A stretch of 64,000 nucleotides of DNA from Prosapia bicincta (GCA_036971475.1 JBAIZL010000001.1:144010692-144074691), one strand, 5' to 3'; numbered from the stretch's first letter, positions 36,090-49,040 are shown. Notes: a model not told the origin generated them from the letters alone. Made by a program: numbers and translations.

Positions 36090-37460
36090 ACATAAAATAA
36101 AAATACTGACAGGAATGTTTTACCGTGTTAAAAAAGCAGTAGCCTACTTTGTAACACTCTCGCGGGAGTTATAATTTTTTTGAACACCCCTTTTGGCAAC
36201 ATTTTAGCGTAATTCAAGGTTGGAGTAAAGATATTACACAACGTATTCGACTTCGAAAATGAAAAGTTGTTACTTTATTACACAAACATAATAAAACAAT
36301 GAGTACACTCTACAAGTATATTCTTGGAAATATTTCATTCGTTGTAATATTAATTGCTTCATATGCCGGTATAATGAATTGGTGCTTTTATCTCGTGAGG
36401 TTTTCTGAAAATGTAAAATTATGTCTGAGTTCGAGAAGCCATTTATTGGTTATTTAAAAGAAATATTTTGACTTGATTTTTGTATCGTAGAAATTATTCT
36501 ACATTTGCATAAAGAGGTACGTTTCTACAGCTATTCCCACCGTGGAGTTGTCAAATGAACATGTTATATGTGTTATCAGTTATGTAGCAGTTAATCCATT
36601 CTATTTCAATAGGCCTAGGTATGTTTACAGTATATTTGATCTGTCCAACAACATTAGTGTCATACTTTGGCTTTGAATATTGGCGTTAGGATCTCCATTT
36701 ATGCCTATTCACAAATTAGCGTTTTGCATATTCGACTAAAGATGAATTTATTGTAAAATTTAATTATAAACATTTCTATAATTTATGTAAAAGGTTATAT
36801 ATTCGCAAATATTATCCTATGGTCAGATTATATGTGCTTCAGAAATAAAAATCCTAAACAGTTTTTAACTGTTGTAGGTTATCACTGTCCACAAATGAAT
36901 GGGCCAATTAAAGAAGTGACGAGGTATTTCACATTAGACCAACTAATTTAAGCAATACGTTTTACTATAAGAATCTTGACAATGTAAATTTTGAAAATGA
37001 GGTCGAGTAGAATCGATATTCCCATAGATATTCCCACGAGCACTGTTTCGATGGAACGGTGTTTACATATAGATGTACTTTATTGTACAAAGAAATGAAG
37101 AGAGCTCTAGTAGAAAATGAATGATTATATCACAATGTACAGTTAGTCCATATTTTATACTTTAACTTTAAACTTAACTTTAACTTGGATATTATATCTT
37201 TTCACTTTGCGTCATTTTAAAGAAAATAATTTGAATGTAGGTATTAAATAAATCTAAACCGTTGTGTCAGCTCTATTTTATCACTTGAAATGGCAGGTTG
37301 TAAAGCTGATAGGGGTTTACACTGCAAAGAAATAGATTACATGTGTTCAGTTGTTATAACGTACGGTAACTTACGATATTTCTAACTTTAACAATGCATC
37401 GATGACCTGAAAAATGTAGCTCGACTTGAATAAAGTGTATTGTAATAGGGTAATTTTTTA
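36090..37460 (+). repeat. Diverged repeat block C, copy 2
   Basis: Collinear with about 47600-49040, spacing 11.5-11.6 kb. Anchors are 36150-36300 with 47690-47870, 36860-36910 with 48475-48530 (shared AATCCTAAACA then ACTGTTGTAG), 37285-37310 with 48918-48945 (AATGGCAG then TTGTAA), and 37400-37440 with 48978-49018 (CATCG-CCTGAAAAA). The first part also matches block C copy 1 at 27 kb. No protein is recognised. Confidence 0.6.
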
Positions 37461-38489
37461 TGACTTGCAGTACTATATTTTGCTGCTTTTGATAGGTATT
37501 TTGAAAGTAATATTAACAACAACAAAAATGAAAACACTTCACTAATTTAATTGAAAGCAAAGAACATCATAATTATATAACATAGAGCCTGACCGTCGCC
37601 AAATGGGTAACATTCATAGAAAGAAAGTAAAAGGTAAAAGTAAATAATGTTATAAAATAATTATGTAGAATCTCGTGAGACAGCTAATGGTGTCTAGACT
37701 ATATGTCTAAGTGTACAATTGAACATTTTCAATGATTTATTGCTATTACAATACACCTTAAACAGAAAACGCCGAGTTCAATAATCGTTTAACGATATGT
37801 AAAGTAACTAACGATTACAAATACAAAAATTTAAATATGTCTACCATACAAGTAGGTAAATCCTAATAACAATTATTATAATGGTTTATAAATGAATCAT
37901 ATATTAGTATTTATAAATTGTAATATTCACCCATGTTACAAAATCTGGAAGATAATTTTAATAATCGTGATTTTCTACCTTGAACCATAGTTTTATAATT
38001 TTACTTCTGTGTATGCATAGTAATTCTGATAATTGTATTGTGGTCTGAATAATTATATTGGTATTTAAATATTACCTGAGGAAAAATGTTGGAAAATTTC
38101 ATTGGAAGAAGTAAAGTAATGTAAATAATTTTATAGGTATAGACAAATAATTTATTTTGTAAAGTCCTAAATAATTCATATATTTAAAAAAAAGGGAATA
38201 GCAACTCCGGGATGAACATAAAACTAAGTTAGGCTCGTGGGTAGTACTTAGCTATACACTTATAAAATCAAAGTTAATTAGCGAATAGGTAAAACGTTAG
38301 AGAAACATGTAAGAAATTTTAAATTAAATAAAAAAAAACAAGGATGTTAAATTATTATTTATATTGAAAGTAAATGAGATTGATTTGGTTGAATTTGAAA
38401 ACAATGTAGCTTCAAATTCCATTCCATATTTATAGTATATGACCTGAAAACCAATACTTTTAAATAAACGTAATACAATTAAACAATGT
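37461..38489. other. Intergenic DNA, nothing recognised
   Basis: AT-rich with no convincing feature. Confidence 0.55.
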
Positions 38490-38830
38490 TTTAAAATAAA
38501 AACCGTGTTAAAATTTAGCTATTAATTCATTTGACATAATTAAGCTTCACTAGTGTTTAATCCCAACATAGTCTTTATGTCAGAGGGTCTCCTACAGAAT
38601 TCATGACCCAGACAAAGGGCTTGAACGTGACTAAATGATTTTAATGATATATTCAGGAGTTGGTTCTAAATTTTCGGGAGACTAGTTTGGAACCAGAGTG
38701 TGATAAATAAAATAACAGTATTACTTTCCTGCGGAAAAGGCATTGTGTATCATCATAGAATTGAAAGATCCTAATCAGCTAGCCGGAGGTAGGGTTGAGG
38801 TTGGAGTGATAAAGAGTGGTCCATAGGAAG
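38490..38830 (+). repeat. Diverged repeat D, copy 2
   Basis: Partner of 35390-35700. Shared blocks include CATAGTCTTTATGTCA, AGGGCTTGAACGTG and TTCAGGAGTTGGTTC. Confidence 0.5.
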
Positions 38831-40194
38831 CTACTATTTTTGTACGCAAGTAGATTGTGTGATCGGTAGACACATATTATTACTAGAACATAATATTAAT
38901 TTCTAGATATGTTCTTGGATCCTTTTTGATTTTAGAGTTTTGACGTATATTTATGTTTCTGTTTACATAATTAGTTAAAATATTTTTGACAGTGCAAAAA
39001 TATTATCTCTTATTTTAAAATAAAAATATTATCAGGTAAGCTTATTGAGATATGAAATAATATGGACATTAAGGTTAAATTTGTAACGTGGTGTTTTTAG
39101 AAGGTCGTAAATATTAAGACATATTTTACAAATAAAAACTAGTTTTAAGAAAAATTCTTATATTAGGAAATACTATATATCATAAAACACCCATTGCAGA
39201 ATGTAAGATCTGGGCAATCGTAAAAATAAATAGATTATTTAGTATTTACACATTTGTGACAGACGTCTCTAACCTACCATAGATAAATTTTTAATAAAAT
39301 TACAAATTAAATTCCTCTAAGAGGTTAAAATGAAGGTTACACTAATCATTCGAAAATGGTATATTTTGGATATAATACATATAGTTTGATTGTTTCAAAT
39401 TAACGCAGTTTTAATCCCATTTATAAATAAATATTAATTTCCATATAAAAATATTTTATATAAAAGTTTTGGTAGTTAAAGGACTTGATGTTCGGTGAGT
39501 AAACAGCCCTTGTACACGAACAGCTTTAGCCCTACAGCTATAACCACTACACAACACATGGCATTTAACACAATACGAAACATGGCGTAGCACTACAAAA
39601 GAACACAATCCGCATTCTATTTCGTATACTTAGTGTATACTCATCTCCGGAAATCTTTACGGCCTTCCTTTACCGGATAATTCTTTTCACTTTGCTATGA
39701 AGCTACGTTTTAACTATGCTTGATCATGTTAAATAACTAATTGATAGATTCAAAGTGCTGGTCTCTCTGTATGAGTGAAACGATCACCAGTTTCAGCTTT
39801 GTCGCCACTTTATATATCTTCATATTTTAAAACAGCTAACGTTGACGTAGTCAGATTATAAATGTAAATATTGGCTTTCTAAAGGAAAACAGCTTTACAT
39901 GTTTACTCTATTTCATGCTAGTTGTTTTCAGAGTGACTGTAGCCATGTAAAAGTTACGGAAGCTGAAGGATCCAATGGAAAGATGGTCTATGGAAATTTA
40001 TGTTACCTAATATTTTATAAACAGGAAAACCTTCTTCAAAGTTCGGGTTTCTTAACCGAAAATATATTATGCATGCTATATTTCATTAGGCTTGTATGAA
40101 AAACCAAATAAAGTTTCTCTGGTATAATAAATAATTAGTGCATAACGAGATATACAAATTACCACACGGGACACGTCTAACCCATTCTATAAAT
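38831..40194. other. Intergenic DNA, nothing recognised
   Basis: AT-rich. The less AT-rich patch 39480-39680 has no recognisable translation. The plus-strand open frame at 39899-40099 shows no known domain. Confidence 0.5.
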
Positions 40195-40830
40195 TGCATA
40201 TTGCTCAGGAAGCAGGAATTAGTAATGGAACTGAGCTTAGAAGGCATCAGTAAATATAATTGTATATAGTTATATGTGCTAAGGTTTTGTGTTCTTAAAG
40301 ACTATATTTTATTTTCAGTCCATAATGTTTTGGGATTTGTAACAAATTTTCGTAAGTCCAAGCGACCTGCATAAGATAATTAATTCATTGTAAATGTAGA
40401 CTATAAAATATATCAAACAAATAATATTAAAACAGTGAAATGAATGTATAAAGTATCGAAGATATAAGAGTGTGAGGAGAAAACTGTATTCGGGAACATC
40501 TTTAGACGTGTTAGTACGGCGAGTTCAAAATCAAAGCTGGGCAATCTTTAAAAATTTCCCTCAGGAAGGCTTTCATATTGCCTTCACTGTTGTGATGTTT
40601 TTAAATAAGGATTTACTTAGATTTCCTAAAATTTATACAATGTCACTTTTACAACAGTTAATAAAATTATATTTACCTTTACATTATTATTTCATGGGTT
40701 TCAACTTTATTACTAAGAGTCTCAAAGGACCGAATTTTGCACTTCATCCGATTATGTAAACCTTACAAAACCTGGAAAAAGTCAATTTAAAAGCAAATAA
40801 CTGTTACTCACACTCAATTAAAGGATCCTA
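40195..40830 (+). repeat. Diverged repeat block E, copy 1
   Basis: Collinear with about 51310-51950 at a spacing of 11.1 kb. Anchors are 40228-40300 with 51340-51412 (GAAGGCATCAGT-AATATAA, then TAAGGTTTTGT) and 40715-40800 with 51838-51925 (AAGAGTC-CAAAG, then TTATGTAAA, then AGTCAATTTA-A-GCAAATA). The spacing is close to that of block C copies 2 and 3, so blocks C and E may belong to one larger duplicated segment. The open frame at 40472-40759 has no known domain. Confidence 0.6.
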
Positions 40831-42428
40831 GCAAATAATACGTAATTAATAAGAGCAGTGATGTTGATTGGATAGTGAAATTAATTAATAATTATCAATA
40901 TCGTAATTTGAAAATTATTAAATTCAACAGAAGTTCATGTCATTAGATTATAAAAGAGTCATGACCTGCAATCATCATAAAGCATGATTGATCCTAATAA
41001 TGACTTACAGAGAAAAAAAGGGGCCAGAAAATAAATATTAACTTAAGGAAATGTCATCTGCAATGACGTAAACAGCTGACAAAATCGATGACAAGAAATA
41101 TTTATTATGCTTTGTTAAGCACGCCATAAAACAACTTTTTTAGTCCGGCCTAACGATAAGGTTTTAAGCATGATAACAATACAAAACATGTTTCTTAGTA
41201 AGTTTAACAAAAACTAATGTAATGCTTAAAACTATTTTTTGTGAGAATCTCGCCAAACTATACAAGATTTAAACAGCTGACCCAATACTTTATCTACTGT
41301 AATACAGTACTGCGCAATGTATAAAACTTATAGGAATTGATTCACAGGTTGAATGTAGACTTTTATAAACGAATTGTCATTTTATTTCTGCATTTATTTG
41401 AATTTCGGTGAAGTATGTTTAATAATAAGGTGCCACCTTGATTATTAATATTTTTAAAAATACAAACATTATATTAGTCTATTATAGGTTGAAATCTATG
41501 TGGGAGATAAAATATTCAAGTACTTAGTTCTGAGACGTTTACAATAGTCATGATGTTTTATGTTCTATTTTCTATGGATCCAGCTTCTAGGAGGTCATTA
41601 GTTTCAATGTAACAGTATTAATAGTAGTTCTAAAGACTGGTAGTTATAGAATACTTGTTAAAATCAGTAAAAGTTAAAGAAAATTTAATTAGTGAAGGAA
41701 TTCATGACTAAGGAGTACCTTAATAATCGGAGGTAATGATAAAGTATAATATTAACCTTCTAGGCGTGCGTAGATTTTCAAAAGGGAGAAGACAGTTGCG
41801 GAGGTTTAAATTAAATTTAAACGGTTTTCGTTTTTAATGTTTGGATGACTTCATAATTAAATACTATATACATACTTTGTAAACAATTTCAGAAGTCATT
41901 ATTTCACAATTTGGAATTTCTAAACGTCATATTCTTAAAAATACCTTGATTTCTTAAAACGTCTAAGTAGTGTATAGTAGACCATTGTTTTAATTACGGG
42001 ATAGGCGTTTTCGGGTTATTTTTCATTAATAAAGTAATTAAGCGTCTGAACATATCACTACCTAAACGTGATAGGACATAAATAAATTTAAAATTAGTCG
42101 ATGACAATTTAATTAACTCTACTAATTAGTTGATGATAAAAATATTGCCTTTATATCACAATAGGTTCTACAGTAAAATAAAACCGGTGGAAGCTTAACT
42201 TTTGTTTAAAAAGCAACTAATGATTGTTTATCTTCAAGCTCACTAATCACCACTAGTGTACCGTGAGCATAACCCACTCTCATGAAATATGTTTCTTCTT
42301 GCTTTACTCCATCGCCTTACTGGTTCAATATACTACATCATTTTTCGGTTTTTACTAAAAAATGCTCTTTTCCAATAGTAAAACTGAACTGTAATCGTTT
42401 CTTCCCGGAATTTTAGCGGGAATGTTCC
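40831..42428. other. Intergenic DNA, nothing recognised
   Basis: AT-rich. A short repeat fragment near 41590-41690 resembles 24110-24260. The stretch 42230-42428 may be the 3' continuation of the coding remnant that follows, since minus-strand frames there read GDGVKQEETYFMRVGYAHGT. Confidence 0.45.
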
Positions 42429-42625
42429 TACAGCCCCAAAACTGACAGACTTTCAACAAAGTATCCACTTTCGTCTTTTTCAGATTCACCTATTATGTCT
42501 TTATTTGTTTGATTTTCAATTTCATTGGCTTTGTCTTCAAGATCATCATCTGGAAGAGACTCGTTCTCATCAGATTTATTAAAAAACTGTCTTACAAAAT
42601 TTCTGGTAGGGTGTATCTCTTGAAT
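42429..42625 (-). pseudogene. Acidic coding remnant next to the hAT insertion
   Basis: An uninterrupted minus-strand frame of about 65 codons ends at TAG 42429. It reads IQEIHPTRNFVRQFF, then a strongly acidic run with SDENESLPDDDLEDKANEIENQTNK, then ESGYFVESLSVLGL. There is no start codon, and a stop lies directly upstream. The hAT element with its 8-bp duplication inserted 20 bases beyond the frame's upstream end. I do not recognise the family. The acidic low-complexity make-up fits a fragment of a transposase N-terminus or of a host regulatory protein. Confidence 0.35.
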
Positions 42626-42637
42626 CTACTCTTTTCA

Positions 42638-42645
42638 GACACTAC
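42638..42645. repeat. Target site duplication (left) of the hAT element
   Basis: GACACTAC directly precedes the TAGTGGCGG terminus and recurs at 44602-44609. An 8-bp duplication is diagnostic for hAT transposons. Confidence 0.85.
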
Positions 42646-42990
42646 TAGTGGCGGCTCCTGCCCAATTACATTGGTGGGGCTTATGACAAGGGGTCTCCCC
42701 AGATTTATGAGGGAGGAGACAATTTTGAAATTTGATACCCATTTAACTCGTTTTACATTCTGAGCACCTACAACTTTTATTAAGTTAAACTTATTGATTA
42801 TTATATTAACATTGCTATAACTAATATACGTATTGCGGTGTGTTTTACGAAATATTGCTAGGTTTGGGTAGTTAAGTGATTGCCTATGCCAAAGCGTCGA
42901 GTACTCAACGAGTAGTGTGAATCAAGTTTTACTTTTAAAAGTATATTAGGCCACTGTGTATGCGCATTCAAGGATCTATAAATGGAAACA

Positions 42991-43391
42991 TTGTGAGAAT
43001 ATTACAAATAAGCCTACAATGCTGCTTCCTAAGTCATATAATTTGTAGTAGCAGCACTGATTAGTCATTTCTCAGCGCATGCGCATGACTACGGGACTCC
43101 ATTCCAGGCCACCATAAACACGCGCGTTGAGTGACGTCCCGCACGTTTATGCCTGTTTCAGCTTATTCCACGCACACTCATTGCACTAGTCTGGGGCTCT
43201 CTGCCGTGAGCCCCACGCGGAGCTTGCGGCTAATTTCATTCGTCAACTGGTAAATATTTTATGGTTTTATCTTTGCTTAAATAATTCTAAGCTGTTCTTA
43301 ACCTAATTTAATACAAATGAATATTAATTAAAAATTAGTTTTTGTAATTGGGAGCGCTGCGCCCCACAGCCCTTTTACACAAACCGCCACT
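42991..43391 (-). repeat. hAT 5' terminal region, inner copy (A)
   Basis: Nearly identical in order to 44342-44601, from a TGTGA-AATATTACAAATAAG block through to the CCGCCACTG terminus. It carries about 140 bases (roughly 43032-43170, less AT-rich) that are absent from copy B. Its terminal CCGCCACTG interrupts the transposase coding sequence. Confidence 0.85.
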
Positions 43392-43982
43392 GATTCTGAC
43401 ATCAAATTAACAAAGCCTCGAAATATGCCTGGATTGATGGATGTGTTACTTTCGTCATGTCCCCTTAAGGCTAGTTCAAATGCACCACAAAACTTTATTG
43501 CATCAACTTGCTTAAAATATTACGATTTTTAGCAACTTCCTCATTTATTTATTGAATTGTTATTCAATAAGTATTGTGACATCTTATATCGACCTTGCCG
43601 AGTACAGCATACTCGATTTGTGCATTGATATGTTTTTCACTTAATTTGTGTTTTTTAACTTTTTCACTCAAATGTTTAATGTCAGATTTTCCATCTACAG
43701 TCCACGGTTGATCTTTAACTCCCAATAATATACATGGGTAACAGAAAAAAGAGTTATTTATTCCACAACCACATAAACAGCCAGCATAATTATATAAATT
43801 ATTACTAAATTGCCTATTGTAACTGTTTCTCTTTGTATTTCTTTGTAATTGCTTTATTACCATATTAGGCCTCGGAGGACCTAATCGTTTTAGTTCTACG
43901 CTGTGTTCTAAACTCTTTATGCCATCTCTAATAATTAAATTTACATCATTCGAATTGTGGAAACAGAACCGGATTCCATTTT
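43385..43982 (-). pseudogene. hAT transposase N-terminus with TTF-type zinc finger
   Basis: Minus-strand translation begins near 43982 with HNSNDVNLIIRDGIKSLEHS and LGPPRPNM, then an open 99-codon stretch (43564-43863). That stretch contains the TTF/hAT-type zinc-binding region: YAGCLCGCGINNSFFCYPCILLG, then HLSEKVKKHKLSEKHINA, then LGKVDIR. Its paired Cys and the spaced His residues are intact. After a frameshift the frame continues as KFCGAFELALRGHDES and GIFRGFVNLMSE, and stops where a second hAT terminus begins at 43391. The family (ZMYM1-like hAT transposases) continues for several hundred residues with the RNase H-like catalytic domain, none of which remains. Dead. Confidence 0.85.
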
Positions 43983-44341
43983 ATTCTTATGATCCAAATA
44001 AGAAAGTTAATAGAACATTAAAAAAATAATTATTATTCCTGAAATTTCAAATAATTTTCCCTTGTTTAGAATGTATTTGTAATTAACATATGTAAAAATG
44101 AAGAAAAATTGAGGTCTTAGACCATTTTGTAAACTATTATTTAATGTACTAACACGTTTTTTAAAATTCGAAATGAATTGTTAAAAAAACTATGAAAATC
44201 TATTTAACCCACTTACAATAGTAAATTACATTCAATTAATCTGCTTAACGAGTACTCCGAACTCTCCAGAACTTCAGAAAAGAAACGATTATACTTATAC
44301 AATTTGATTTATTTACTTTGAGTCAAAAGCACCAATATTTA

Positions 44342-44601
44342 TTTGTGAAAATATTACAAATAAGCCTACAATGCTGCTTCCTAAATGCACTCAATGCACT
44401 AGTCTTGGGCTCTCTGCTGTGAGCTCCGGACATTGCGGCTAATTTCGTGCGTCAACTGCTAAATATTTTATGGTTTTAACATTGCTTAAATAAATCTAAG
44501 CTCTTCTTAACATAATTTAAGACAAATGAATATTAATTAAAAATTAATTTTTGTAATTGGGAGGGCTGCGCCTCAGAGCCCTTTTGGACAAACCGCCACT
44601 G
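44342..44601 (-). repeat. hAT 5' terminal region, outer copy (B)
   Basis: The partner of 42991-43391. It lies upstream of the transposase start on the minus strand, so it is the leader end of the outer element. Confidence 0.85.
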
Positions 44602-44609
44602 GACACTAC
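44602..44609. repeat. Target site duplication (right) of the hAT element
   Basis: GACACTAC, an exact copy of 42638-42645, immediately after CCGCCACTG. Confidence 0.85.
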
Positions 44610-47599
44610 CCAGCTTTATACGAATTCTGTCCTCTTCAAATGGAACAACAGTATAACGTGAAACATAGATACTAAAAAGACATACAAAACTAAAAAATTA
44701 TTAACAACAAAAACAGTAATGATTGAACTCCAAAAGTCTTTAGTAATGTAAACAACCGTGCAGGAGGAGCTGTGCACAAATAAGTTATACGATAGGGCGC
44801 GTGTGGACGAAGCCTCCGGAACCTGACCACGATTGACACAAATCAAATTCTCACTAACGCTATTTGGAAAATATTAACTAAAATAGGTTGAGCTGTTTAC
44901 TAGAATACAGGTTGATGGGTAACAAGCTGAAAATAAACATCTGATAACTGGGAAAATGTTTTCTTAACAAATAATGATACATGCTGAGAGAAAACTCCGC
45001 ATGCGCTGTCTCGAAGGTTACAAATATCCTAATAATAATAAAGGCAACATATACTTTTCACATCAGGTATCGCAAGTAGAATTTTTAAAAAATATCAGCG
45101 ATAAAGTAAGTCATAATTTCGTGATTTGATATTTTCATGACGTAAGTTCATTGTATGTCCATATAAACAGGAGGTAGTATGTATTGTGAAAGTGGTATTT
45201 TCGAAATATGTTACTAGCATAGTTCCTTTATTCTTCCAATGATTTTGTTTATATTTTCTAGCAAACGTTTTTAATATTTATGCCATTCGCTAATCTATTT
45301 AAATCAGAGATGGGCAGAAAATATTGTAATCATGTTACGTGACTATTTTCAACTCAATATAGTTCTTCTTAAAAATATGTATGCTTGTATTCATTACTTT
45401 CCCTCCTTAATGAATTGACTGAAAACGTCCAAGAAGCGACGGATAACATCTCAACAATATTTGGTTACATCTCCAAAGACAGAATTTCACCTTTGTTAAA
45501 ACCCAGGAATTATTTCAAACACGGCTACTGGTTATCATTTATAAATATGTTATGAGATTCATAATTGCCATACATTATTATTTTGTAACAACATTTGTTT
45601 TGAAAGATAACTAGTATTAAACACAACATGTGCTTATCTCATCTCTGAGTAGTTATGAAAGCAAAAATGATCATGTGCTATAAATTATCATCTAAACCTT
45701 TCATCCATTATGTCTTTCCCAGATTCTACTCATCATATAATTATACAGGATGTTAGCATTGACGTTTTTGCTATGCTAATCAGAGCACGATTAATATTTC
45801 AGTACGACCTAGTTGGTGTGTCGAGAGATAATTTATTTCTCTGATTTAAAATGCATTACATTTCAAGAGCCATTTAAATTAGGATTGCAGATAGAGGTAT
45901 CAACACGGTTTCAACCTGTGGAATTACACATTGAAAACATTTTGTTCTAAACGAATATTTTTTCTTTTATAGCTATTTCAAATGACTGTCGTTTCGACGA
46001 CTTCTATGTATCTCCCTCGTTTGTAACTGTACACTTACCGTGTTGGCCATAATATCCGTCATACATACCTACAACGTGTTTTAATATTATGCACTTCTAA
46101 ATCCATCTACTGTTTATACAATAAGATTGATCCGCTTTGTTTGAATATTTACTTAAAAAATTGTCAGATTAGATTTTTGTACTTAATAAATGGATATTAT
46201 ACTGTTTTTCGGAATAAGGACGTTAGCAGATAAATATGATCTATAAAAAAAAATATCTACTAATAATGTACGATTACAATCAGTTGAATAAAAATAATTA
46301 CACAAATTTGTCAAGAATATACAAAAACTATTACAAATAATTAGTGTCGTGAAAAGGTAGGAAATAATGGTAAAATAATAAAGGAATTGCAGAATTAACT
46401 TGTCTTAGAGGATAATTAGAGAAGGAAAAACTAAAAGTTTAATTAGTTAACATTATTACAACAGCATAGGTCAAAGAATAATTAATGTCAACAATAATAA
46501 TATATTATTATATATCTGTGGCTAACCTATGCCATGGCGAGTTATCTACAATATACAGCACATATATCGTACAGCATACATCAAGATTAATTAATTGAGA
46601 TAGAAAAAGGATTAGGCTCGCCACGTGGAAATCTCTAGTTAGTTGGTTTGGATTATAATAAGGTACGAGTATAAGAATAGTTTTAATAAAAATAATAGTT
46701 AGATCATCGATCAATGGTTACACAATATTATTAAGAAAGTGATATTGTAAAAAGAAATAAATATCCTAATTACTTGCGTACTATATCGCATGGACACAAT
46801 CACATAAATTTACTTTGGATAATTGTTTCAAATGAGTAATGGATTGTAGGAATTTTAATGATTGAGGTTTATTTTCGTCCATAGGTCGTTGCCATCTCAT
46901 ATTAAGTAGTGATGGTTTGGAACCATTATAGTAAATTAATGATCATGTATATAGGTAAGCCTGAAGTTACTTTGAATACTTGTATGAATATATGCTAATA
47001 ATCCAAGTGTTTATGTTAGTCTGGTATGAGAGTCTATATAGCGCTTATTCACAGACAAATAGGGAATAGCAACACAATTGGGAAAGTTTTAAATATTTTC
47101 TAAATGCTTCTATTTTATAAAGAAACTATGTATTTAAATTCTCCATCAGGCATAAATGGCATCAAATGCTGGACTGGACTCTCTTGAAGGATCTATGGAA
47201 GTAGAGTTGTCGGCGAGGAGGGTAGGACGCAATCCGGGTACTCCTCGAAGCAACTTTCATCTTATGTCTATCTTTCTTCTTTCTCTACCTGCTTCTACCC
47301 AACTTTACTACTTCTGGAGGTTACAACAATATATGTGAATTATTCCATTATTGTTTTCCTTTATTTTAAAATTGCATGGTTTTCACACGTAAAATATAGT
47401 TTTCTTGGGGCTAAACTCTTCAAAAATATTTTCTAATGTAGACAACAATTTTAATTAGATTGAATAATTTTAAGTAACAAGAAAAACCTCATATAATATG
47501 AATTGTAATTTATATTGACTTTAATTTATTACTTTCGCATAGACATGTGTACAGTATCTATTCAAAAACATTTTCCCCTCTCTTTAAACAAACACTAAA
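44610..47599. other. Intergenic DNA, nothing recognised
   Basis: AT-rich overall. A slightly GC-richer patch with a plus-strand open frame (47156-47338, MASNAGLDSLEGSMEVELS...) has no known domain. The stretch 47395-47440 resembles 28060-28100. Confidence 0.5.
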
Positions 47600-49040
47600 A
47601 GAAAACCTTGGCTTACATTGGAGAACGAAAAATATAAATATTGGCAGCAGGTTTTTCCACAGATAATAATAACAGTTATTTTCAACACTCTCTTGGGAGC
47701 TGTTACATTTTCGAACAACCATTTTTGCCCCCTTTTGAGCGTATTTTAAAGCTTGAGTAAAGTTATTGAAGTTTCAACACAAATTGTTACACTTGGGGCA
47801 CCTCGCGAGTTCTTATACTTAGAATATGAAATGTTGTTACCTAATTACACAGAAATAAATCATTGAGTATCCTCTAGAAGACGTTAAAATATTAGGAGAA
47901 TAATTGGTAGTGTTCTTCTATCGATAGTTTTGCTTAATATCTAGAATTTTTTAAGGTGTTCATGAGATATTCAAAGGAAATGTTACTTGAATTTCTAGAA
48001 TAAATATTTTTAAATAATTTAATAATGAGGTAAATATCTGTAACTAATTCTACTGTCACGTTTTCAGGTTCGGTGTAAAATTTAGAGTTAAATGGACATG
48101 AGTTTATGTGTAAATCTGGAGGTTATCTCTACCTAAGAAAACAATTTAAATACACTATTATTTCGAGATTTATGGATCTCAATCAATCAGCTTCTGGGAA
48201 TATGTAGCAGTTCCTAATTCCTAATATGTAGGAAGTTTTCCTAATTCTAAATAGACCTAATTATGATTGCACTATGTTAGATCTATCCCCCAACAAAAGG
48301 GTTATGCTTTTTTGAGGATATCATTATATGTTTAATCACAGTAATCACAATCCAAATTCCATTAAATATGAGCTTATTGTATTATTAAAACTTATGCATG
48401 GTTTCTTAAAATTTATGTAAGTCTTTTTGTCTAAAAAAATAATATGCGCACGTTATGTTTGATTAGATATTATTAATCCTAAACATTATTTACACTGTTG
48501 TAGATTTTTGGTTTGCAAGCATGGACAGACCGATAATGAAGTAATCTTGTGGACTTGGTATGCTGAGAAAATGTTCTCATAAAAATATCGATATTGTTTA
48601 TTTAAACATCAGTTCGTGTAGAAAGGGTGTAGCATATAACGTATTTTGTTTCGTTGAAAGGTTTTTTTATATACAAACGTACTGAATCGGGTCACAAAAT
48701 AAAGAAAAGCATTAGTTTACCGTGAATACATATTCATCACATAGAGAAAGCCAATGTTTGAACAATTTACCAAACTATTGTGTTTCATAAAAGCTTGTGT
48801 TTATTGATAAATGTTTCAATCTAAAGACTAAATTATATTTCGCATTTTTCAAGAAACTTTTTTGAATTTAGATTATAAATCGAAAGTACTCGCAGTGCTG
48901 ACATCCTTGCTGGATCACGTGGAATGGCAGTTTGTAACACCCACAGAAGTGTCATTGTATTTTATCTACTTTTAAACGTCATCGCCCTGAAAAACGTGAC
49001 CAAAATTGAATAAATAAAACATGTTTACTCATTTCTGTTT
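47600..49040 (+). repeat. Diverged repeat block C, copy 3
   Basis: Collinear with 36090-37460 and, in part, with 26980-27960 (anchors given at those copies). This is the fullest copy, sharing different segments with each of the other two. Confidence 0.6.

Larger units (their letters stand above)
42646..44601 (-). mobile_element. hAT transposon, nested and recombined
   Basis: The outer ends are TAGTGGCGG (left) and CCGCCACTG (right), inverted except for the first base, inside the 8-bp duplication GACACTAC. The interior holds the N-terminal half of a hAT transposase on the minus strand, followed in the same direction by a second copy of the element's 5' end (42991-43391) that also ends in CCGCCACTG. 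The C-terminal half of the transposase is missing. The arrangement is best explained by one family member inserting into another in the same orientation, followed by recombination between their 3' ends. Confidence 0.8.
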
